Below are positions 9,123 to 17,273 of a stretch of 45,214 nucleotides of DNA, in pieces. How positions within the stretch are numbered: position 1 is the stretch's first letter; each line of letters begins with the position of its first letter. The stretch is taken from positions 1 through 45,214 of the forward strand of contig JAFTDD010000078.1 of the NCBI GenBank assembly GCA_017454355.1. The letters run 5' to 3'. Under the pieces are notes generated by a model that searched no databases, had not been told where the DNA came from, and worked only from the letters and a program-made list of their open reading frames with translations. The DNA is from Muribaculaceae bacterium. GTDB taxonomy: Bacteria > Bacteroidota > Bacteroidia > Bacteroidales > Muribaculaceae. Position numbers and translations under genes: made by a program.

Positions 9123-11591
9123 TCAGACGGGGTCGACATCATAGACCAACCGCAGTTGCCGCATACGGCTGTCGACGGATAGCATGCGCTCTTGGACCTG
9201 TCGCAGCAGGTTCTTCACTTTGGGCATAGACACTGAGGTCTCGAGTTTGAGCACCAGTTGGCGCAGAAAGAGGTTCTGCACACGTCCCACAACGGGAGTG
9301 TCCGGCCCGAGGACGCGCTCGCCGAAGAGTTGCCGCAGCAATGTGCCGTAGCGCACCGCCAGTTCGCTCACCACGGCCTCATCGCGATGCGTGAGGTAGA
9401 TGTTGATGATTTTGACAAACGGAGGATAATTGAACTGCTCGCGGTCGGCCATTTCATGCCGGTAAAAACCGACGTAGTCGTGGGCGCAAACCATTTGGAT
9501 GACTGGGTGGTCGGGCTGGGAGGTCTGTATAACAACGGTGCCACGGTGATGGGCACGACCGGCGCGGCCGGCCACCTGCTCGAGCATGTCAAAGGCCCGC
9601 TCGTGGCTGCGGAAGTCCGGGAAGTGTATCATCTGGTCGGCGTTGAGGATGCCCACGAGACTCACTCCGTCAAAGTCCAGGCCCTTGGTGACCATCTGCG
9701 TGCCCACGAGCACACTGGTCTTGCGCGACGAGAAGTCGTCGATAATGCGGTCATAGGCCGCCTTGCTGCGCGTTGTGTCGAGGTCCATGCGCGAAATCTT
9801 CTCACCGGGCAGCACGCGGTCAATCTCGTCCTCGATGCGCTCGGTGCCGTAGCCCACGATTTCAATGTCTGGCGTCTCACAGGCCGGGCACAGGGTGGGC
9901 ACGGCGGTGGTGTGGCCACAGTAGTGGCACGTGAGCGAATGGGTGAACTTGTGGTAGGTGAGGCTCACGTCGCAGTTGTCACACTGCGGCACCCAACCGC
10001 AGTTGCGGCATCGCACCATAGGCGCGTAGCCACGGCGGTTTTGGAAAAGGATGACCTGTTCGTCGGCCTCAAGCGCCGCGCGGCACCGCTTGAGCAGTTC
10101 CTTGCTGAACATGCCGTTCATCTCCAGACGCTTGCGCGCCTCGGTGGTGTTGACCACAACCACATCGGGCAACTCGAGGTCGCCGTAGCGCGTGGTGAGG
10201 CGCACCAGGCCGTAGTCGCCGGCCAAGGCGCGGGTATAGACCTCGACCGATGGCGTGGCACTGCCCAGCAGGGTTTTGGCGCCGTGCATTCGCGCCAGCA
10301 TCATCGCCACATTACGGCCATTGTAACGCGGCGCGTGGTCTTGCTGCTTGTAACTGCTGTCGTGCTCCTCGTCGACAATCACGAGGCCTAATTTGGCAAA
10401 CGGCAGGAATACCGACGAGCGCACCCCAATGACGACCATCGGCTCGGCGCTGTGGAGGAGCCGGCGCCAGATGTCGACACGCTCATTGTCGCTAAATCGC
10501 GAGTGATAGACCAACAGGCGGTCACCAAAGACGCGCCGCAGCCGCTGCGTGAGTTGTGTGGTGAGCGCGATTTCCGGCACAAGATAGAGCACTTGATTGC
10601 CTGCGGCGAGCACATCGGCAATCATGCGCATATAGACGGTGGTCTTGCCGCTACCGGTCACGCCGTGCAACAGCGCGATGTCAAGCGCGCGCAATTGGTT
10701 GTGAAGTTCAATGTAAGCGGCCTGCTGCGGTTCGCTGAGCGGCGGCACGTCGACAGTGGCGCCTCCTTGGGCGGCAAAGCGGTTGATGGGGCGTTTATAG
10801 GTGGTGAAGACGCCCTTTTGGACGGCTGCCTGAAAGACGGCTGCCGACACATTCGCGCGCTCGAGTAGGGCCTCACGCGTCACCTCATGCGGCTCTTGGC
10901 CGCGCTGCAGCCACCGCGAGAGGTCCAGATAGGCCAGCAGGAGCGTCTCTTGCTTGCGCGCCCTGGAAACCATGTCCAGCAGGCCGTGCATAGCCGCCTC
11001 GTCGCCACGCGGCGCCGTGAGGCGCACACACACCTCGGTCTTGGGCCGGTAGTTGTCCACCACGCGCTCGCTCACGTGGACCGCATCACGGTCAATCAGG
11101 CGGCTGATGGTGTGCTCAACCGTCTTCATGCCGGTGGCCGAGGCGATGTCGCCAATCTGGACACGTCCGCGCTGCGCGATCACGTCCAGCACGGCGCGCT
11201 CACGGTCGCTCAAACGGTCATCGACATTCTCCTCAAAGTCGGCGTTGGGGCTGACAAACGTTTCGCTTTCCACCTTGAGACCCGATGGCACGGCGGCGCG
11301 ATAGACCTCTCCCGGCGAACACATATAGTAGTCGGCCACCCACTGCCATAACTTGAGTTGCGGGTGCCGCACGATAGGCTCGGGATCGAGCACCATCAGG
11401 ATGTCCTTTACCTGATAGCCTTCGGGCTTACGGTCGTGGGGGAGGACGACGATGGCGGTGTAGATTTTCTTGCGGCCAAAGGGCACAAGCACGCGGCTGC
11501 CCACACGCAATGTGGCAGCGAGCGAATCGGGCACGCTATAAGTGAACGTGCCCGGAATCATCAGCGGCACCAGTACGTCGACGTATCGCAT
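9123..11591 (-). CDS. priA: Primosomal protein N' (replication restart helicase PriA)
   Basis: PriA is the 3'-to-5' superfamily 2 helicase that recognises stalled forks and reloads the replisome. 822 residues, normal for the Bacteroidota version. N-terminal 3'-DNA-binding domain (1-100, YVDVLVPLMIPGTFTYSVP), then Walker A GVTGSGKTT at 310-318, DEEH box at 407-410, GSATPS motif near 443-448, and an eight-cysteine zinc-binding insert (Cys528, 531, 537, 540, 555, 558, 568, 571). The helicase C-terminal half follows with GTQMVTKGLDF and QVAGRAGR. The neighbouring upstream gene is on the same strand 77 bp away, with a degenerate REP-like element in the gap. Confidence 0.97.
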   Translation of the reverse strand: MRYVDVLVPLMIPGTFTYSVPDSLAATLRVGSRVLVPFGRKKIYTAIVVLPHDRKPEGYQVKDILMVLDPEPIVRHPQLKLWQWVADYYMCSPGEVYRAAVPSGLKVESETFVSPNADFEENVDDRLSDRERAVLDVIAQRGRVQIGDIASATGMKTVEHTISRLIDRDAVHVSERVVDNYRPKTEVCVRLTAPRGDEAAMHGLLDMVSRARKQETLLLAYLDLSRWLQRGQEPHEVTREALLERANVSAAVFQAAVQKGVFTTYKRPINRFAAQGGATVDVPPLSEPQQAAYIELHNQLRALDIALLHGVTGSGKTTVYMRMIADVLAAGNQVLYLVPEIALTTQLTQRLRRVFGDRLLVYHSRFSDNERVDIWRRLLHSAEPMVVIGVRSSVFLPFAKLGLVIVDEEHDSSYKQQDHAPRYNGRNVAMMLARMHGAKTLLGSATPSVEVYTRALAGDYGLVRLTTRYGDLELPDVVVVNTTEARKRLEMNGMFSKELLKRCRAALEADEQVILFQNRRGYAPMVRCRNCGWVPQCDNCDVSLTYHKFTHSLTCHYCGHTTAVPTLCPACETPDIEIVGYGTERIEDEIDRVLPGEKISRMDLDTTRSKAAYDRIIDDFSSRKTSVLVGTQMVTKGLDFDGVSLVGILNADQMIHFPDFRSHERAFDMLEQVAGRAGRAHHRGTVVIQTSQPDHPVIQMVCAHDYVGFYRHEMADREQFNYPPFVKIINIYLTHRDEAVVSELAVRYGTLLRQLFGERVLGPDTPVVGRVQNLFLRQLVLKLETSVSMPKVKNLLRQVQERMLSVDSRMRQLRLVYDVDPV

Positions 11592-11604
11592 CTCGTTGGT
11601 TTCA

Positions 11605-11641
11605 GTCCTCCCACTCTCCTAAAGGATGGGGCTATAGGTTC
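11605..11641. repeat. Degenerate REP-like element
   Basis: TCCTCCCACTCTCCTAAAGG followed by ATGGGGCTATAGGTT aligns by eye with the REP-like element at 2919-2960, with several substitutions and a small deletion. It lies between the saccharopine-dehydrogenase-family gene and priA, inside a same-strand gene pair. Confidence 0.55.
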
Positions 11642-11668
11642 TGGAAGTTATCAAGTCGTTTTGGAGCC

Positions 11669-12865
11669 TTAGAGTTCGAGGTCGATGTTGAACCGCTCGT
11701 GCCATGGCAGGCCGGCGTCAGCCACCTGGTCGAGGAACGGGTCGGGGTCAAACTCTTCAACATTGTGTACGCCGGGCATGAGCCAGAGGCCCTTGAGGAG
11801 CATCATCGCTCCGGTCATGGCGGGCACGCCGGTAGTGTAACTGACGGCTTGCATACCCGTCTCCTCGTAGGCGGCGTGATGGTCGCAGTTGTTGTAGATG
11901 TAATAGGTGAGCGGCTTGCCCTGCTTGTCGAGGCCGCTGATGCGACAGCCGATGCTCGTCTGGCCGGTGTAGTTCTCGCCCAGTTCCTTGGGATTGGGCA
12001 GCACAGCCTTGAGGAATTGCAGCGGCACGATTTGGTGCCCCTCATAGTCGATTGGCTCGATACTGGCCATGCCGATGTCTTGGATAACACGCAGGTGGGT
12101 AAGATACTCCTGGCCGAAGGTCATCCAGAATCGTGCACGATGGATGGTGGGGTAGTTGAGCACGAGGCTCTCCAACTCCTCGTGGTACATGAGGTAACTC
12201 TCACGCGGTCCAATCTCGGGATAGGTGAGCGGCTTGTGGATCTCCAGCGGGCCTGTACCCACCCACTTGCCATCCTGCCAGTAGCGGCCGGGCTGCGTAA
12301 TCTCGCGGATGTTTATTTCGGGGTTAAAGTTGGTGGCAAACGCCTTGCCGTGGTTGCCGGCATTGCAGTCGACAATATCAAGAGTGTGCATCTCGCTGAA
12401 GTGGTGCTTGGCGGCTCGCGCCACATACACGCCACTCACCCCCGGGTCAAAGCCACAACCGAGGATTGCGGTGAGGCCGGCCTTCTCGAAGCGTTCGCGG
12501 TAGGCCCACTGCCAACTGTACTCGAAGTGAGCCTCGTCGCGTGGCTCATAATTGGCCGTGTCGAGGTAATGGACGCCGCAGCGCAGGCAGGCCTCCATGA
12601 TGGTGAGGTCTTGATAGGGTAGCGCGAGGTTGATTACCAGGGTGGGTTTGTGGCGCTCCAGCAGAGCGACGACTTGGTCGACGTCGTCGGCGTCAACACT
12701 GTCGGCGCTGAAGTTGTCACGGCCGATAGAGTCGACGAGCGCTTGACATTTGCTCAGGGTGCGCGAGGCAATCACCACCTCGTGAAAGACGTCGGGATGC
12801 TGGGCACACTTGACGGCGCACACGGTGCCCACACCGCCGCAGCCGATAATCACTACTTTATTCAT
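11669..12865 (-). CDS. Saccharopine dehydrogenase family protein (probable carboxynorspermidine dehydrogenase)
   Basis: 398 residues from the ATG at 12865. An upstream in-frame start at 12907 is rejected because it precedes the NAD(P)-binding strand by 14 unlikely residues and the A/T-rich leader contains a promoter. N-terminal Rossmann fold MNKVVIIGCGGVGTVCAVKC; then the family segment ILGCGFDPGVSGVYVARAAK, and a C-terminal ATTGVPAMTGAM-like part seen as YTTGVPAMTGAMM. In gut Bacteroidales this length and layout usually belong to carboxynorspermidine (carboxyspermidine) dehydrogenase, which condenses aspartate semialdehyde with a diamine in the alternative spermidine pathway. The partner decarboxylase is not in the window, so the assignment stays probable; a lysine-pathway role is the alternative. 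Confidence 0.85.
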   Translation of the reverse strand: MNKVVIIGCGGVGTVCAVKCAQHPDVFHEVVIASRTLSKCQALVDSIGRDNFSADSVDADDVDQVVALLERHKPTLVINLALPYQDLTIMEACLRCGVHYLDTANYEPRDEAHFEYSWQWAYRERFEKAGLTAILGCGFDPGVSGVYVARAAKHHFSEMHTLDIVDCNAGNHGKAFATNFNPEINIREITQPGRYWQDGKWVGTGPLEIHKPLTYPEIGPRESYLMYHEELESLVLNYPTIHRARFWMTFGQEYLTHLRVIQDIGMASIEPIDYEGHQIVPLQFLKAVLPNPKELGENYTGQTSIGCRISGLDKQGKPLTYYIYNNCDHHAAYEETGMQAVSYTTGVPAMTGAMMLLKGLWLMPGVHNVEEFDPDPFLDQVADAGLPWHERFNIDLEL

Positions 12866-13050
12866 TTGAGTAATTGGTATAGGGTAATTAGTAGAGAGTT
12901 GTTCCAAATTGCAAATTTACTATTTTTTCGTCAATCGGCACCAACAATTCCTCCTCATTTTTTTGAACAAACTGCACTATTTTGCAAAAAACAGCATTTC
13001 TAATTACTCAAAAACAACTAATTACTAATTACTAATAACTGATTACTGAG
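12865..13050. repeat. Spacer with inverted arms and ACTAAT heptads
   Basis: The gap between the saccharopine-dehydrogenase-family gene and the LytTR gene ends in five heptads at 13016-13050 (AACTAAT, TACTAAT, TACTAAT, AACTGAT, TACTGAG). At the other side 12884-12893 (GTAATTAGTA) is the reverse complement of 13023-13032, and 12865-12875 is the reverse complement of 13002-13012. The gap therefore has inverted arms around an AT-rich core that carries a promoter. Confidence 0.7.
12912..12944 (-). promoter_or_regulatory. Promoter of the saccharopine-dehydrogenase-family gene
   Basis: Read on the - strand, a -33 TTGG (12944-12941) is followed after 21 nt by a -7 TAAATTTG (12919-12912), matching the Bacteroidota pattern. 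It lies about 47-79 bp upstream of the chosen start and supports that start. Confidence 0.7.
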
Positions 13051-13052
13051 GG

Positions 13053-13769
13053 TCAGCGGTTCATGTACTCTTGGAAGGCGGCTTTGTAACTGTCGCCCAC
13101 GGGGATGAGGGTGTCGCCAAAGACGATGCGGCCACGTTCTACCTCGCGAATTTTCGGCAGAGAGACAATGTAACTGCGGTGGACGCGCATGAACTGCGAC
13201 GAGGGCAGTTGCTCCTCCAGGGTCTTCATGCTCATCAGGGTGAGCACCGGCCGCGACCTGTCGTCTGTGTAGATTTTCACATAGTCCTTCAGGCCCTCGA
13301 TGTAGAGGATGGTATCGAGCATGATTTGCACCTGCTTATACTCGCTCTTGACGAAGATTGAGGCGGGCGGCGGAGCCTGCTGGGCCTGTCGCTGCGCCTC
13401 GAGCAAGGTGAACCATTGCAGAGCCCGGTTGCAGGCCTCGAGGAAGTTGGCGTAACTGATGGGTTTGAGCAAATAGTCGATGGCTCCCACACGGAAGCCG
13501 TCGACGGCATACTGGTCGAAAGCAGTTGTAAAGACGACACGTGTGCTCTCGGGGAGCATTTGACTGAGTTCCATGCCGTTAACCTCAGGCATCTGGATGT
13601 CGAGGAAAAGTAGGTCGACGGGATGCTCACTGATGCCGCGCAGGGCGCCTGTGGCGTTATTATACTTGCCGGTGAGTTCAAGGAAAGGAATGCGAGCCAC
13701 ATAACTGGCCAGCAACTCGACGGCGAGGGGCTCGTCGTCGACTATCGCACATTTGATTGTTGTTGCCAT
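13053..13769 (-). CDS. LytTR-family response regulator
   Basis: 238 residues from the ATG at 13769; the longer frame to 13856 is rejected because it would run into the sensor kinase gene and precedes the conserved MATTIKCAIVDDEP start. Receiver domain 1-120 with acidic pair Asp11/Asp12 and phospho-acceptor Asp57 in FLDIQMP; C-terminal LytTR DNA-binding domain (about 135-238) with FMRVHRSYIVSLPKI. Such regulators bind paired imperfect direct repeats and act with LytS/YehU-type kinases. The cognate kinase is directly upstream, 67 bp away. As last gene of the efflux operon it probably controls it or a related envelope response. Confidence 0.93.
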   Translation of the reverse strand: MATTIKCAIVDDEPLAVELLASYVARIPFLELTGKYNNATGALRGISEHPVDLLFLDIQMPEVNGMELSQMLPESTRVVFTTAFDQYAVDGFRVGAIDYLLKPISYANFLEACNRALQWFTLLEAQRQAQQAPPPASIFVKSEYKQVQIMLDTILYIEGLKDYVKIYTDDRSRPVLTLMSMKTLEEQLPSSQFMRVHRSYIVSLPKIREVERGRIVFGDTLIPVGDSYKAAFQEYMNR

Positions 13770-13796
13770 TGGTTGTCGGGAAAAACGGGAGATATT

Positions 13797-13817
13797 CAAA
13801 ACGGCACGGCCGTTTTG
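13797..13817 (-). promoter_or_regulatory. Hairpin between kinase and regulator genes
   Basis: Perfect 9-bp inverted repeat, CAAAACGGC / GCCGTTTTG, around a 3-nt loop. It lies in the 67-bp gap between the histidine kinase stop and the regulator start, so on the transcript it could set the ratio of the two proteins. No terminator-type U run follows directly on the - strand beyond the arm itself. Confidence 0.55.
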
Positions 13818-13836
13818 CACTCCACTCTTTTGATAC

Positions 13837-14883
13837 TTATAAGTTACATTCCACATCTATTGCTATTGTGGAGGAATAGAGGGAGCCGTCGGGCGAGGGT
13901 CCTCGTTGCCAGGTGTAGTGACCGGCGTACATGAGTTCGAGGCGGCGCGCCACCTGCTCGAGGCCGATACCGCTGCCGCTCTTGTCGGCTTGCTTGCTCT
14001 TGGGATGGTTGGTGTTGACGATGGTGCACACCACGCGCGCGCCGTCGCGCTTGAGCGAGATGGAGATGCGGCCCAGGCCGGTGCTGGAAATACCATGCTT
14101 GAAGGCATTCTCAACGAGCGAGATAAAAATCAACGGGGCGATGGGCGTCATGTCGCGCGGGTCGACATCGATGTGCTCCTCGACGGTGACTGCGTCCGTC
14201 AGGCGGATGCGCATCAGCGACACATAGTCGCGCATGAAGGCAGCCTCCTTACTGAGCGGCACCAAAGGCTGGCGGTTGTCGTAGAGCACGTGGCGCAACA
14301 GACGGCTAAGGTCCTCGACGGCCGTTTGAGCCTTGCCGGAGTCAAAGGAGATAAGGGCGTAGATGTTGTTGAGAGTATTGAGCAGGAAGTGGGGGTTGAG
14401 TTGGTTGCGCAGGTTGGCCAGTTCGGCCTCGGTGCGGTCACGCTCGGCCTCGATGCGCGCCTGCTCGGCATCGTGGTAGCGGCGTGTCATGCGGATGGCG
14501 ATGCTCAGTCCCACCACGAGCATGAGCGTAATGGTGCTATAGAAGTACATCGGGTTGATGCCCGGGCGCGGCGGGTGATGCCGCCCCGTCTCGGGCAGCA
14601 GCGTGTTCATCAGATGCCACCACTCGGCCATGAAAGCGACGGCGAGGGTGACCACGGCGATGTTCACCACATAGAACAGCCATCGGCGGTTGCCGAAGAG
14701 CAGCCTTGGCACCAGCACAACGTAGTTGAGGTAGAACACCACCATATAGGCGATTGGCGAGCCGAGCGAGCGCACGAAGCGCGGCATTGTCTCGCCCGGC
14801 AACGCGTTTTGGCCGAGGAAGAGCAGTGGGAAGAAGATCACCACCGCCCAACAAATGATATGAATAAAAATTTCGCGTTTCAT
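13837..14883 (-). CDS. LytS/YehU-type sensor histidine kinase
   Basis: 348-residue inner-membrane kinase. Four hydrophobic segments fall in residues 5-135 (about 5-24, 42-62, 70-88 and 113-132), with a short loop and no large periplasmic sensor domain. A coiled-coil follows (138-160), then the His_kinase domain (PF06580 type) with His165 in LNPHFLLNTLNNI and an ATPase domain with VENAFKHG and GSGIGLEQV. Its partner LytTR regulator is the next gene. The start is preceded by AATTACTCAAAA, a word also found before the saccharopine-dehydrogenase-family start. What it senses is unknown; close linkage to the efflux genes suggests export load or envelope stress (inference). Confidence 0.93.
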   Translation of the reverse strand: MKREIFIHIICWAVVIFFPLLFLGQNALPGETMPRFVRSLGSPIAYMVVFYLNYVVLVPRLLFGNRRWLFYVVNIAVVTLAVAFMAEWWHLMNTLLPETGRHHPPRPGINPMYFYSTITLMLVVGLSIAIRMTRRYHDAEQARIEAERDRTEAELANLRNQLNPHFLLNTLNNIYALISFDSGKAQTAVEDLSRLLRHVLYDNRQPLVPLSKEAAFMRDYVSLMRIRLTDAVTVEEHIDVDPRDMTPIAPLIFISLVENAFKHGISSTGLGRISISLKRDGARVVCTIVNTNHPKSKQADKSGSGIGLEQVARRLELMYAGHYTWQRGPSPDGSLYSSTIAIDVECNL

Positions 14884-14896
14884 TTTTGAGTAATTA
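14883..14896. repeat. Third copy of the AATTACTCAAAA word
   Basis: The 16-bp gap between the permease stop and the kinase start consists almost wholly of a 14-bp word identical to the reverse complement of 13001-13014 and, over 11 bp, to the sequence just before the start at 12865. On the coding strand it reads TAATTACTCAAAAA into the ATG. Confidence 0.6.
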
Positions 14897-14898
14897 CT

Positions 14899-16122
14899 TT
14901 ACTCGTAGCGGATAGCCTCGATGGGGTCGAGGTTGGCGGCCTTCTTGGCCGGGTACCAGCCGAAGAAGACGCCTGTGACGGTACACACGGCAAAGGAGAG
15001 GATAACCGTCCACAACTCGACGGTGACCGGCCATCCGGCACCCATCTTGATGAGCATACTGAGTGAAAATCCCAGCACGACACCTATCAGTCCGCCGGTG
15101 ACGCTAATCATGATTGCCTCGATAAGGAACTGGCTGAGGATGTCAATGCCACGGGCGCCGACGCTCATGCGCAAACCAATCTCGCGGGTGCGCTCGGTCA
15201 CGCTGACGTACATGATGTTCATGATGCCGATGCCGCCCACGATGAGCGAGATGCCTGCCACAGCCCCCAATAGGGCGGTGAGCATACCCATTGTGCTGCT
15301 CATCATTGAACTGAGTTCCTCCTGGCTGCGGATGGTAAAATTGTCATCGTCGCCCTCGCGCAGTTTGTGGTTCTGGCGGAGGATTGACTTGACGTCCTTG
15401 ATGGCCAGGTCAGTCATACCCTCCACCACGGCGCTGGCATAGATGCCCTGCAGGTAGTTTTGGGCCAGCACACGCTTCATGACGGTGCTGTAGGGCATCA
15501 ACACGATATTGTCCTGGTCCATGCCCATCGAGTTGTAACCTTTACTCTTGAGCACCCCCACCACCTTCACCGGCATCTTGTTGAAGCGGATTACCTGTCC
15601 CACGGGGTCGGAGCCGGCGGGGAAGAGGTTGTCGACAATCGTCTTGCCGATGACACACACCTTGGCTGCGGCCTTCACGTCGGCCTCGGTGAACATACTT
15701 CCCTGCTCGACGGTGAGTTGGCGGATCGTGAGGTAGCCGCGGCTAACGCCGGTGACGCTCGTCTGGTAGTTGTTGTTGCCGGCGATGAGTTGTCCTCCGC
15801 TGCTGACGTTGGGGCTGACGGCGGCGAGATACTTTGCCTCCGTCAGCAGGCTGTTGTAGTCGTCGAGGGTCAACGTCTGCGAGTCGTCGGCGCTGCCTCG
15901 CGCTCCGCCCGGGCCACGGTCGGCTCCCGGATGAATCATAATCATGTTGGATCCCATCTCCGCGATATTCTGCTGGATTTGGAGTTTTGAGCCTTGGCCG
16001 ATGGCGAGCATGGTGATGACGCTCGCCACACCGATGATGATGCCCAGCATGGTGAGGAAACTGCGCGTCTTATTGCCGGCGATGGCCCTGATGGCTATCT
16101 TGAAGAGATTGGCGATATTCAT
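14899..16122 (-). CDS. ABC transporter permease, MacB/FtsX type
   Basis: 407 residues from the ATG at 16122 (MNIANLFKIAIRAI); the frame opens further to 16194 but that part has no permease character and overlaps a repeat block. One N-terminal membrane helix (about 20-42), a large periplasmic MacB core domain (about 43-270), then three C-terminal helices (near 285-310, 335-365, 372-395) with the FtsX-type signature TERTREIGLRMSVGARG. It works with the ATPase encoded just upstream. In Enterobacteria MacB is one fused protein; here ATPase and permease are separate genes. Together with the adaptor and TolC genes it would export a substrate from periplasm to outside. Confidence 0.94.
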   Translation of the reverse strand: MNIANLFKIAIRAIAGNKTRSFLTMLGIIIGVASVITMLAIGQGSKLQIQQNIAEMGSNMIMIHPGADRGPGGARGSADDSQTLTLDDYNSLLTEAKYLAAVSPNVSSGGQLIAGNNNYQTSVTGVSRGYLTIRQLTVEQGSMFTEADVKAAAKVCVIGKTIVDNLFPAGSDPVGQVIRFNKMPVKVVGVLKSKGYNSMGMDQDNIVLMPYSTVMKRVLAQNYLQGIYASAVVEGMTDLAIKDVKSILRQNHKLREGDDDNFTIRSQEELSSMMSSTMGMLTALLGAVAGISLIVGGIGIMNIMYVSVTERTREIGLRMSVGARGIDILSQFLIEAIMISVTGGLIGVVLGFSLSMLIKMGAGWPVTVELWTVILSFAVCTVTGVFFGWYPAKKAANLDPIEAIRYE

Positions 16123-16139
16123 TGTTGATATCGATATAA

Positions 16140-16358
16140 AGAGTTCTAAGAAATCTGTGTCTACTGCAAAAAGTGGCGGTTTATTGTTTAACATGAATAT
16201 CCATTAATTATCCATTAATTTTAGACAGGAGAACAGGAGTATTTAAGAGAACAGGAGATGCATTTTCTAAATGATTAATGAACATTAATGGATATTTATG
16301 TTTAAAAATAACTTGCGGCATGAGACTATTGACTATTTGGAGAGTTCTAAGAAATCTG
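16140..16358. repeat. Repeat block with 18-bp direct repeats and internal inverted arms
   Basis: AGAGTTCTAAGAAATCTG occurs exactly at 16140-16157 and 16341-16358, bracketing 183 bp. Inside, 16190-16208 and 16284-16302 form a 19-bp inverted repeat with one mismatch, and an 11-bp unit (TATCCATTAAT) is tandem at about 16199-16219. A repeated ACAGGAG word (three times) occupies the centre. The block fills the gap between the ATPase and permease genes. It could be a small mobile element, a target duplication around an insertion, or a structured mRNA spacer. Confidence 0.75.
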
Positions 16359-16368
16359 AGGAGGAGGA

Positions 16369-17106
16369 TTAATCCGGTGGGGGAAGGGTGGCGAGATAGT
16401 CGGCGGCGTTGAGGATGGTGGGGTTGATGGTGTCGTCGCGCACCTTGCCGTCGCGCAGCATGATGTTGCGGCTGCTGTACTGCGCTATCTCGGGGTTGTG
16501 GGTAACAAAGATGATGGTTCTCCCCTCGGCGTGGAGTTGCTGGAAGAGGACGAGTATCTCAAAGGAAGTGCGCGTGTCGAGGTTGCCGGTGGCCTCGTCG
16601 GCGAGGATGACGGCGGGGTCGTTGACCAGTGCTCGCGCGATGGCCACTCGCTGCATCTGTCCGCCGCTCATCTGGTTGCTCTTGTGGTTGAGGCGGTCGC
16701 CGAGGCCCACTCGTCGCAGGGCGGTGACGGCGCGGTCGCGTCGCTCATCGGCCCCGATGGCGCTGTTATCCATCAGCGGCAACTCGACGTTCTCGACAGC
16801 GGTTGTTTTGGGCAGCAGGTTGTAGTTCTGGAAGACGAAGCCAATCTTGCGGTTGCGCAGCACGGCGCGCGCGTTCTTGCTCATGGTGCGCACCGGCGTG
16901 CCGTCGAGCAGATACTCGCCGGCGGTGGGGGTGTCGAGGCAGCCCAGGATGTTGAGCAGCGTGCTCTTGCCGCTACCGCTGGTGCCCATGATGGTGACAA
17001 ACTCGCCCTCACTGATGGTGAACGACACGCCGCGCAGGGCGTGGACGGTCTCCTCGCCCACAACAAAGTCGCGCCGTATATTATCAAGTCTGATGATTTC
17101 TTTCAT
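16369..17106 (-). CDS. ABC transporter ATP-binding protein, MacB/LolD type
   Basis: 245-residue cytoplasmic ATPase of the LolD/MacB family. Walker A GTSGSGKST at 41-49, Q-loop near VFQNYNLLPK (91-100), signature MSGGQMQRVAIARAL with SGGQ at 147-150, Walker B VILADEATGNLD ending with Asp170-Glu171, and the switch histidine in FVTHN. It powers the separate MacB-like permease encoded 246 bp downstream. The upstream adaptor gene and this one are separated by the TTGAG-armed repeat. Confidence 0.95.
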   Translation of the reverse strand: MKEIIRLDNIRRDFVVGEETVHALRGVSFTISEGEFVTIMGTSGSGKSTLLNILGCLDTPTAGEYLLDGTPVRTMSKNARAVLRNRKIGFVFQNYNLLPKTTAVENVELPLMDNSAIGADERRDRAVTALRRVGLGDRLNHKSNQMSGGQMQRVAIARALVNDPAVILADEATGNLDTRTSFEILVLFQQLHAEGRTIIFVTHNPEIAQYSSRNIMLRDGKVRDDTINPTILNAADYLATLPPPD

Positions 17107-17117
17107 TTTCTAGTCGT

Positions 17118-17272
17118 TTAGGGTTGAGAGGTTGAGGGGTTGAGCCATTTGCTGGCGCAAATGGGAAGAAATGTAGGGCCTGGCTTTGGCCTGGCCGCCC
17201 ATAGCGACAAATCCATTGTCCCGGAGCGCGATAGCGCGAGGCTCAACCACTCAACCCTCAACCCCTCAACCT
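17118..17272. repeat. TTGAG-armed inverted-repeat element, copy A
   Basis: Left arm of repeated TTGAG units (17121-17144), right arm of repeated CTCAA units (17241-17271) as its reverse complement, and a core with two hairpins: CCATTTGC-TGGC-GCAAATGG at 17145-17164 and a CGCG-ATAG-CGCG hairpin near 17226-17237. The reverse complement of this copy aligns with copy C at 32566 through shared core words (AATGGATTTGTCGCT, GGCGGCCAGGCC, AGGCCCTACATTT) and with copy B at 28498. It fills the adaptor-ATPase gap completely, ending just before the adaptor stop codon. Confidence 0.88.
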
Positions 17273-17273
17273 T

